The position numbers and the translations under genes were made by a program. DNA of 9,672 bases from Ruminococcaceae bacterium UBA6857 (GTDB lineage: Bacteria > Bacillota > Clostridia > Oscillospirales > Acutalibacteraceae). This document shows positions 4,547 through 9,672 of this stretch, one piece after another; the stretch's first letter is position 1, and each line of letters starts with the position of its first letter. The notes under the pieces were generated by a model. The model was not told the DNA's origin, did no database searches, and worked only from the letters and a program-made list of their open reading frames with translations. The stretch covers positions 1 through 9,672 of the forward strand of contig DKDD01000210.1 of assembly GCA_002451715.1 (NCBI GenBank), in the 5' to 3' direction.

Positions 4547-5197
4547 ATGGAAAGAAACCTGAACAACGAAGCGATTTTTGCCGACCCGGCGGATTTTCTT
4601 GTGATTATGAATCTTTATGACTCCGCCGTAAAACAGCTTGCGCTTAAGTTTGAAATTCTCAATAATGAGTTCAGCGTTCTTTATAAGCGTAATCCTATTC
4701 ACCACATTGAAAACCGCGTGAAGTCTCCTGCAAGCATTGCGGCGAAGCTTAGAAAAAAGGGACTTCCCGTGACTATCGAATCCGCAAGAAAAAACGTTAA
4801 CGATATTGCCGGAGTCAGAGTTGTCTGCAACTATATCGACGATGTTTACAGCGTTGCTGAAATGCTTGAACGCCAAAAAGACATCGAAATAATCAAACGC
4901 CAGGACTATATTAAAACGCCGAATTATAACGGCTATCGTTCGCTTCATCTTGATATAAAAGTTCCGGTATATCTTTCCGACCGAACAGAGTATGTCATTG
5001 CCGAAATTCAGATTCGCACAATTGCGATGGATTTTTGGGCAAGTTTGGAACACGATATCCGCTATAAGGCAGACAAATCAAAACTTCCGAAAGGAATCAA
5101 TGAAGAAATGTATGACTGCGCAGACAAAATTGCCGATATCGATCGCCAAATGCAGGATATGTATAAGCGAATCAAGGCCGCAGACGAAGAAGAATAA
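4547..5197 (+). CDS. Small alarmone synthetase, GTP pyrophosphokinase
   Basis: A 216-residue protein with only the RelA/SpoT synthetase fold, the size of RelQ/YjbM-type small alarmone synthetases (about 211). It transfers pyrophosphate from ATP to GTP or GDP to make (p)ppGpp in the cytoplasm. Visible motifs are RVKSPASIAAKL (57-68), with R57, K59 and S63 in nucleotide binding, then NDIAGVRVVCNYIDDVYSV (85-103), DYIKTPNYNGYRSLHL (120-135) and EIQIRTIAMDFWASLEH (153-169), with the metal-site E153. There is no HD hydrolase, TGS or ACT domain. The ATG at 4547 is chosen: upstream codons run into the promoter. The SD is weak (GGACGGTGA, an imperfect GGAGGTGA); GTG at 4538 is a less likely alternative. 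A C-terminal helix rich in K/D/E follows, as in the tetrameric RelQ family. Confidence 0.94.
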   Translation: MERNLNNEAIFADPADFLVIMNLYDSAVKQLALKFEILNNEFSVLYKRNPIHHIENRVKSPASIAAKLRKKGLPVTIESARKNVNDIAGVRVVCNYIDDVYSVAEMLERQKDIEIIKRQDYIKTPNYNGYRSLHLDIKVPVYLSDRTEYVIAEIQIRTIAMDFWASLEHDIRYKADKSKLPKGINEEMYDCADKIADIDRQMQDMYKRIKAADEEE

Positions 5198-5225
5198 TTC
5201 CTTGCAGTGATTATAATTAAAAGTT

Positions 5226-5259
5226 GCCGTTTTGCATATATTGCAATGCGGCGTTTTTT
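5226..5259 (+). terminator. Terminator of the alarmone synthetase gene
   Basis: GCCGTTTTGCA (5226-5236) and TGCAATGCGGC (5242-5252) pair over 11 positions with one mismatch and one G-U, loop TATAT, followed by G and six Ts (5254-5259). It lies 28 bp after the stop codon. Confidence 0.88.
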
Positions 5260-5365
5260 GTCGAAAAATCCAGGCAGAATTCAGTGCCGAATACCGTGAA
5301 TTTTAGCGATATGAAAAATTTTGTTAAAGTTTAACAAAATTTTAAGACTGATTTTGACAAATACC
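5260..5365. other. Noncoding gap upstream of hppA
   Basis: The 292-bp interval between the alarmone synthetase and hppA (5198-5489) has no convincing ORF. It holds, in order, the synthetase terminator, a weak AATTCA/TGAATT inverted repeat (5278-5283, 5297-5302), the 29-bp palindrome at 5315-5343, the hppA promoter, and a 90-nt leader. A second TTGACA at 5354-5359 has no -10 partner at suitable spacing. Confidence 0.6.
5315..5343. promoter_or_regulatory. 29-bp perfect palindrome upstream of hppA
   Basis: AAAATTTTGTTAAA (5315-5328) and TTTAACAAAATTTT (5330-5343) are perfect 14-bp arms around a single G. It ends 22 bp before the hppA -35. The inner TTGTTAA-N3-TTAACAA resembles the clostridial Rex half-sites, but the known Rex box has 4 bases between halves, so the spacing is off by one. 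The follow-on sequence is AAGACTG, so it is not an intrinsic terminator. Confidence 0.6.
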
Positions 5366-5394
5366 TTGACAATTACCAAAAATTGTAATAATAT
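5366..5394 (+). promoter_or_regulatory. hppA promoter
   Basis: TTGACA (5366-5371), 17 nt, TAATAT (5389-5394) within a TA-rich tract; the -10 register is uncertain because several TA-rich hexamers overlap. The predicted start near 5401 leaves a leader of about 90 nt. Confidence 0.7.
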
Positions 5395-5489
5395 ATAAGT
5401 TACCTCATAGTGAAGTGATTTTGGAGAGAAGAGCTATGGAGAAAATATTGACGCGGCCTGTCCTAATGCCGCAAAAGGAGTTTTTAAAA

Positions 5490-7520
5490 ATGGACAAACT
5501 TCTCTATGTAGTCCCCGTTGTCAGTGTACTAGGCCTGCTGTTCGCTCTCTTTCTCGCTCTCAGGGTTAAAAAGCAACCCGCCGGAACGGAAAGAATGAAA
5601 GAAATCGCTTCTTCAATCCATGAGGGCGCAACGGCTTTTCTTTTTTCCGAGTATAAAATCATTGTAATTTTTGTTGCGGTAATCTTTCTTGCAATCGGAT
5701 TGCTGCTCAAAAACTGGCTTGAAGCCGTGTGCTTTGTTGTCGGCGCACTGTTTTCCGTTGCCGCCGGCTATTTCGGAATGAGAGTTGCAACACTCGCCAA
5801 CGTCAGAACCGCCAACGCCGCAAAAGAAAAAGGAATGGCAAAAGCTCTTTCCGTTGCGTTTTCCGGCGGTGCGGTAATGGGTCTTTGCGTTGCGGGACTC
5901 GGTCTTCTCGGAATTTCGGTAATTTACATACTCACAAAAGACGATAACATTCTTTTCGGTTTCAGCCTCGGTGCTTCGTCAATCGCTCTTTTTGCCCGTG
6001 TCGGCGGAGGAATTTATACCAAAGCGGCGGATGTCGGCGCAGACCTTGTCGGAAAAGTTGAAGCGGGAATCCCCGAAGACGATCCGCGTAACCCGGCCGT
6101 TATTGCCGATAACGTCGGCGATAATGTCGGTGACGTTGCCGGAATGGGTGCAGACCTTTTTGAAAGCTACGGCGGCGCGGTTGTTTCCGCAATCACGCTC
6201 GGTCTCATTTTCTGCAAGAATGTAATGCCCGACAAACTCACTTACGGCGCGGTATATCCGCTTATCGTTGCGGCGCTCGGTCTTGTTTCTTCCGTTCTCG
6301 GAACGTTCTTTGTCCGCGGAGACAAGGATCCGGCAAAGGCACTCAAAACCGGAACATATGTAGCTTCCGGTATTGTTCTTGTCGGTTCACTCGTTTTGAG
6401 CCGGGTTTTCTTTGGCTCGCTTTATTACGGAATCACGATCGTTGCCGGTCTTATTGTCGGCGTACTTATCGGATTCTTTACGGAAGTTTATACTTCCGAT
6501 TCCTATCGTTTTGTTAAAAAGATTGCAAAACAGTCCGAAACCGGTTCGGCAACAAACATCATTTCCGGCATTGCAACCGGTTTTCAGTCAACCGCCGTTT
6601 CGATCATCTTCATCTGTGTCGGAATTTTTGTTGCGTTCTTCTTCGGAAGCAAGTGCGGCGAAGGCGGCGGAATCTACGGAATTGCGCTTGCCGCCGTCGG
6701 AATGCTTTCAACAACGGGAATCACAGTTGCCGTTGACGCATACGGCCCGATTGCAGACAATGCGGGCGGTATTGCGGAAATGAGCGGACTTGACGAATCG
6801 GTTCGCGACATTACCGATAAGCTTGATTCGGTCGGCAACACCACTGCGGCAATGGGCAAAGGCTTTGCAATCGGTTCCGCGGCACTCACGGCTCTTGCAC
6901 TGTTTTTCTCATATAAAGAAGCCGTCGGACTCAGCTCGATTGATATTCTCAACAGCAACGTTGTTATCGGACTTTTCATTGGCGGAATGCTTCCGTTCGT
7001 TTTCTCTGCTTTCACAATGGAATCGGTCAGCAAGGCGGCCTATCAGATGATTGAAGAGGTTCGCCGCCAGTTCAGAACCATTCCCGGTATTCTTGAGGGC
7101 AAAGCAAAGCCAGATTACAAAACCTGCGTTGCAATTTCAACAAAAGCTTCGCTTCGCGAAATGATCGTTCCCGGTCTTCTTGCAATTGCGGCACCGCTTC
7201 TTGTGGGCTGTGTTCTCGGTGTTGACGCTCTCGGCGGTCTTCTTGCCGGCTCGCTTGTGACGGGTGTTCTTGTTGCAATCTTCATGTCCAACGCCGGCGG
7301 CGCATGGGACAACGCAAAGAAGTATATCGAAGGCGGCAACCACGGCGGAAAAGGCAGCGACGCACACAAAGCGGCCGTTGTCGGCGATACCGTCGGCGAC
7401 CCGTTTAAAGATACTTCCGGTCCGTCAATCAACATTCTCATCAAGCTTATGACAATTGTTGCCCTTGTTTTTGCTCCGCTTTTTGTTCTCATCAATAACG
7501 GCGCAGGACTTCTCGGCTGA
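5490..7520 (+). CDS. hppA: Membrane ion-pumping pyrophosphatase
   Basis: A 676-residue multi-helix membrane protein (about 16 helices expected) that couples hydrolysis of cytoplasmic pyrophosphate to outward ion transport. Signature motifs are DVGADLVGKVEAG (181-193), DDPRNPAVIADNVGDNVGD (197-215), ADLFESY (221-227), GNTTAAMGKG (449-458), VGDTVGDPFKDTSGP (631-645) and the helix-16 lysine K653. A453 and G456 match the K+-dependent subfamily (K and T occur in K+-independent enzymes). The gate glutamate E225 in DLFE is at the position used by Na+-transporting members, unlike the shifted Glu of plant H+ pumps. Na+ or dual Na+/H+ transport is therefore favoured, as inference. The ATG at 5490 is chosen: AAAAGGAG lies upstream and the following helix is the family N-terminus. 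An in-frame ATG at 5436 with its own GGAG would add 18 residues. It has its own promoter and terminator. Confidence 0.97.
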   Translation: MDKLLYVVPVVSVLGLLFALFLALRVKKQPAGTERMKEIASSIHEGATAFLFSEYKIIVIFVAVIFLAIGLLLKNWLEAVCFVVGALFSVAAGYFGMRVATLANVRTANAAKEKGMAKALSVAFSGGAVMGLCVAGLGLLGISVIYILTKDDNILFGFSLGASSIALFARVGGGIYTKAADVGADLVGKVEAGIPEDDPRNPAVIADNVGDNVGDVAGMGADLFESYGGAVVSAITLGLIFCKNVMPDKLTYGAVYPLIVAALGLVSSVLGTFFVRGDKDPAKALKTGTYVASGIVLVGSLVLSRVFFGSLYYGITIVAGLIVGVLIGFFTEVYTSDSYRFVKKIAKQSETGSATNIISGIATGFQSTAVSIIFICVGIFVAFFFGSKCGEGGGIYGIALAAVGMLSTTGITVAVDAYGPIADNAGGIAEMSGLDESVRDITDKLDSVGNTTAAMGKGFAIGSAALTALALFFSYKEAVGLSSIDILNSNVVIGLFIGGMLPFVFSAFTMESVSKAAYQMIEEVRRQFRTIPGILEGKAKPDYKTCVAISTKASLREMIVPGLLAIAAPLLVGCVLGVDALGGLLAGSLVTGVLVAIFMSNAGGAWDNAKKYIEGGNHGGKGSDAHKAAVVGDTVGDPFKDTSGPSINILIKLMTIVALVFAPLFVLINNGAGLLG

Positions 7521-7531
7521 TTTGAAAATTT

Positions 7532-7563
7532 CACCTGTCGTTAAAAAGCGGCAGGTGTTTTTT
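7532..7563 (+). terminator. hppA terminator
   Basis: CACCTGTCG (7532-7540) and CGGCAGGTG (7549-7557) form a 9-bp stem with one G-U pair and an 8-nt loop, followed by six Ts (7558-7563). It lies 11 bp after the stop codon. Confidence 0.92.
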
Positions 7564-7585
7564 GTTTGGTAAGCCTTGGTTTGCC

Positions 7586-7614
7586 TTGACAAAGATGAAA
7601 CTTTATTTTATAAT
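7586..7614 (+). promoter_or_regulatory. tetR-family gene promoter, perfect consensus
   Basis: TTGACA (7586-7591), exactly 17 nt, TATAAT (7609-7614). The predicted start is near 7621. ATAACA (7613-7618) and TGTTAT (7635-7640) flank the start as an inverted repeat with a 16-nt gap, a possible but weak autoregulatory site. So strong a promoter in front of a repressor gene would fit autorepression. Confidence 0.88.
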
Positions 7615-7671
7615 AACAAGTGTTGCGCATCATCTGTTATCTAAAAAACAAAACAAAAAGGAGAGTTGCAA

Positions 7672-8295
7672 ATGCCGCCGAAAGCGAAGTTTTCAAAAGA
7701 AGAGATTGTTGAAGCCGCGTTTGAAATTGTGCGCAAAAGCGGCGAAGAAGCGCTGACCGCGCGCGAAGTTGCGGCATATCTCGGCGTTTCGACACGACCG
7801 ATTTTCACATATTTCAAAACGATGGACGAGCTCAAAAACGAAGTTCGAAAAACTGCCGCCGAAAGATACCGCGCCTATACCGAAGAGGGACTTTCCGAAG
7901 AAGTTCCGCTCTACGGTTTTTTCAAAAGATATCAAAGTTTTGCCGGTGAAAACCCGAATCTTTATAAACTTCTTTTCATGTCAAGGAACAAAAACGGCGA
8001 GGGAACATGGCAAAGCTTTTATGAACCGCTTCACTCAAAAGTTATTGATTCGGTCATGCGAATTTATAAAATGGACGAAAAAACGGCGGAAAGCTATCTT
8101 AAAAATATGATGATAGTCAGCAACGGTTTTCTTTCAACAACAATTTCAAACTGCTGTCCTTACGCCAAAAACGAAGTTCAAAAAATCGGACCGCTTTTCA
8201 GTCTTGCGCTTTGCAGGGCATATAAAGAAATTCCCGGTTTTGCGGACGGGAATGTTGACATTAATGCCGAATTTATTAAGCTCATCGGAAAATAA
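7672..8295 (+). CDS. TetR/AcrR-family transcriptional regulator
   Basis: A 207-residue protein with an N-terminal TetR helix-turn-helix: KFSKEEIVEAAFEIVRKSG (about 6-24), then ALTAREVAAYLGVSTRPIFTYFKTMDEL (about 27-54), where the recognition helix ends in the family-typical TYF. The all-helical C-terminal part (about 70-207) is a ligand and dimer domain with a YGFFKRYQSFAGENPNLYKL segment, seen in several Firmicutes TetR regulators of unknown ligand. The start at the ATG (7672) has AAGGAG 8 nt upstream; a TTG two codons earlier is too near the SD. It stands alone with its own terminator, between hppA and convergent secA, so no target gene is suggested by context other than itself. Confidence 0.93.
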   Translation: MPPKAKFSKEEIVEAAFEIVRKSGEEALTAREVAAYLGVSTRPIFTYFKTMDELKNEVRKTAAERYRAYTEEGLSEEVPLYGFFKRYQSFAGENPNLYKLLFMSRNKNGEGTWQSFYEPLHSKVIDSVMRIYKMDEKTAESYLKNMMIVSNGFLSTTISNCCPYAKNEVQKIGPLFSLALCRAYKEIPGFADGNVDINAEFIKLIGK

Positions 8296-8309
8296 AAAAT
8301 TAAAGCTGT

Positions 8310-8346
8310 CGCCGTGTGGTTTCTTCTGCACGGCGGTTGTTTTTTT
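8310..8346 (+). terminator. Terminator of the TetR-family gene
   Basis: CGCCGTG (8310-8316) and CACGGCG (8329-8335) form a perfect 7-bp stem with a 12-nt loop, followed by GTTG and seven Ts (8340-8346). It lies 14 bp after the stop codon. Confidence 0.85.
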
Positions 8347-8390
8347 AATGCATAAATATATGCTGCACATTTATTAAGCACAACAAAACT

Positions 8391-8416
8391 GCCGCACAGG
8401 TTTTCTCCCGTGCGGC
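8391..8416 (-). terminator. secA terminator, possibly bidirectional
   Basis: GCCGCACAGG (8391-8400) and CCCGTGCGGC (8407-8416) pair over 10 positions with one mismatch and a 6-nt loop. On the minus strand it is followed by AGTTTTGTT, downstream of secA; on the plus strand by AATGCGTTTTTT, so it could also back up the TetR-gene terminator. It lies 21 bp past the secA stop codon. Confidence 0.8.
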
Positions 8417-8437
8417 AATGCGTTTTTTATGGCTTTA

Positions 8438-9672
8438 TCAGTTTTGATTGTTTTTTACTCCCGGTCTGCCGCAGCACTTTTTATACTTTTTGCCGCTTCC
8501 GCAGGGGCAGGGGTCGTTAACACCGATTTTTTCACTCTTCGATTTTTTGACGGGTCTTGCCTTTTCGCTTCCGTCGCCCGAACCCGAAGCACCGGTCACT
8601 TTTGCAACCTGTTCGCGCTTAACTTCTTCGTCGGTTCTGAACTTTGCGGAAAGAACGATTTTCACCGTGTCTTCGCGAATCGAAGCAACCATTGCGTCAA
8701 ACATATCCGCCGTTTCTTCGCGGAAAGCAACGATCGGGTCTTTTTGACCGTATGCAACAAGGCCGATTCCCTGCTTGAGCTCGTCAACCGCGTCGATGTG
8801 ATCCATCCACTTGAGGTCAACGCAGCGAAGAAGCATTGCACGTTCGATTTCGCGCATGAACTCCGGTCCGAATTCTTTTTCGCGTTCTTCGTGAAGAGCG
8901 TGAGCCCTTTCGCAAAGCGTTGCTTCAATCTCTTCCGAAGAGAGGTCGCCGTCAACAAAATCATCTTCGGTTGTGAGCCAGCCGAGATATTTTTCGCGAA
9001 GCGAAGCGATGTGCCATTCCTTGCTCGGAATGTTTGCCGGGCAGAAGAACGCAACGGAATCCGCAATGGATTCGTCAATCATTTTTGAAATTACGGGTTT
9101 CATGTCTTCACCCTTGAGAACCATGTCGCGCTGAGCATAGATAACGGTACGCTGACGGTTCATAACGTCGTCGAACGCAAGAACGTGGCGGCGAACGGCA
9201 AAGTTGTTGCCCTCAACCTTGCGCTGTGCGGCTTCAACCTGCTTTGAAAGAAGGCCGACTTCAATCGGCATGTCGTCGTCAACGGGAAGGCTCTTCATAA
9301 TGCTCATCATTCTGTCGCCGCCGAAAAGACGAAGAAGGTCGTCCTGCATTGAAAGATAGAATCTGCTTTCGCCGGGGTCACCCTGACGTCCGGAACGACC
9401 GCGAAGCTGGTTGTCGATTCGTCTTGATTCGTGGCGTTCGGTACCGATGATGTAAAGACCGCCGGCTTCTCTTACTTGATCGGCTTCTTCGGAAATTTCA
9501 TCTTTATACATTTTTTCAAGCTTTTTGAAAGTTTCTCTTGCTTCAAGAATGCTTTCGTCTTGGGTTTCGCCGAATCCGGTTGCCTCCGCAATCAGTTCTT
9601 CGGGATATTCGCGTTTTCTCATTTCGCTTTTTGCAAGGTATTCCGCGTTACCGCCGAGCATGATGTCGGTAC
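8438..9672 (-). CDS. secA: SecA preprotein translocase ATPase, C-terminal part
   Basis: The frame is open to the right edge, so only about 411 C-terminal residues are visible. The reading continues before the first internal Met as TDIMLGGN, the SecA motif that follows AGRG, proving this is not a true start. Motifs in order are GTERHESRR and RIDNQLRGRSGRQGDPG (ATPase motif VI region), SRFYLSMQDDL, the scaffold segment EAAQRKVEGNNFAVRRHVLAFDD split around its helix, the wing region, and ERAMLLRCVDLKWMDHID. The tail ends in a zinc-binding NDPCPCGSGKKYKKCCG, which binds SecB or phospholipid in the family. SecA is the peripheral motor that drives unfolded preproteins through SecYEG. Upstream and promoter parts are outside the window. 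Confidence 0.98.
   Translation of the reverse strand, partial: TDIMLGGNAEYLAKSEMRKREYPEELIAEATGFGETQDESILEARETFKKLEKMYKDEISEEADQVREAGGLYIIGTERHESRRIDNQLRGRSGRQGDPGESRFYLSMQDDLLRLFGGDRMMSIMKSLPVDDDMPIEVGLLSKQVEAAQRKVEGNNFAVRRHVLAFDDVMNRQRTVIYAQRDMVLKGEDMKPVISKMIDESIADSVAFFCPANIPSKEWHIASLREKYLGWLTTEDDFVDGDLSSEEIEATLCERAHALHEEREKEFGPEFMREIERAMLLRCVDLKWMDHIDAVDELKQGIGLVAYGQKDPIVAFREETADMFDAMVASIREDTVKIVLSAKFRTDEEVKREQVAKVTGASGSGDGSEKARPVKKSKSEKIGVNDPCPCGSGKKYKKCCGRPGVKNNQN

Noticed and set aside
4499..5053. 184-codon minus-strand ORF opposite the alarmone synthetase
   Set aside because: The synthetase motifs are on the plus strand; this frame has no SD and begins inside the synthetase gene.
5278..5302. 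AATTCA/TGAATT inverted repeat before hppA
   Set aside because: Six-bp arms 13 nt apart in AT-rich DNA are expected by chance; no link to a promoter element.
7613..7640. ATAACA/TGTTAT as a definite TetR operator
   Set aside because: The arms are only 6 bp with a 16-nt gap; possible, but not strong enough for a separate feature.
8429..9088. 219-codon plus-strand ORF opposite secA
   Set aside because: Lies antisense to clear SecA motifs, starts beside the secA stop region without an SD, and has no recognisable domain.

Overview
The window looks like a chromosomal segment of a gut-type Clostridia (Firmicutes), plausibly Oscillospirales/Ruminococcaceae. That placement is inferred from Gram-positive style Shine-Dalgarno sequences (AGGAGG-type), near-consensus sigma-A promoters, a perfect CIRCE operator, a small RelQ-type alarmone synthetase and moderate GC content. 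No phage, transposon, CRISPR or tRNA/rRNA genes were seen. Most genes are short transcription units with their own promoter and terminator.

Layout. 1-289: a noncoding stretch with an outward minus-strand promoter at the left edge, a stem-loop that probably ends lysR, and a palindrome. 290-1180 (minus): a LysR-family regulator. 1276-1617: a compact, previously unannotated locus that reads as a type I toxin-antitoxin system. It has a 32-residue membrane peptide gene (1364-1462, plus) with a sequestered SD, long-range 5'/3' complementarity in its mRNA, and a perfect-consensus antisense promoter embedded in its terminator. 1615-3492 (minus): htpG (Hsp90) under CIRCE control. 3650-3820 (minus): a 56-aa two-helix membrane protein with a cre-like operator in its promoter. 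3916-4407 (minus): a family 6 type DNA-deoxyinosine/uracil glycosylase starting at TTG. 4547-5197 (plus): a RelQ-like (p)ppGpp synthetase, divergent from the glycosylase. 5490-7520 (plus): a membrane pyrophosphatase with K+-dependent and probably Na+-type residues. 7672-8295 (plus): a TetR-family regulator. 8438-9672 (minus): the C-terminal part of SecA, running off the right edge.

How it fits together. The housekeeping genes cover protein folding (HtpG), secretion (SecA), base-excision repair (glycosylase), stringent signalling (RelQ) and ion energetics (HppA). The most interesting part is the 340-bp gap between lysR and htpG. There a toxin-like peptide mRNA and a short antisense RNA overlap, both start with related sequences, and htpG has no terminator of its own before the antisense region. 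Heat-shock transcription of htpG could therefore also produce toxin antisense. This regulatory coupling is inference; the sequence elements themselves are directly visible.
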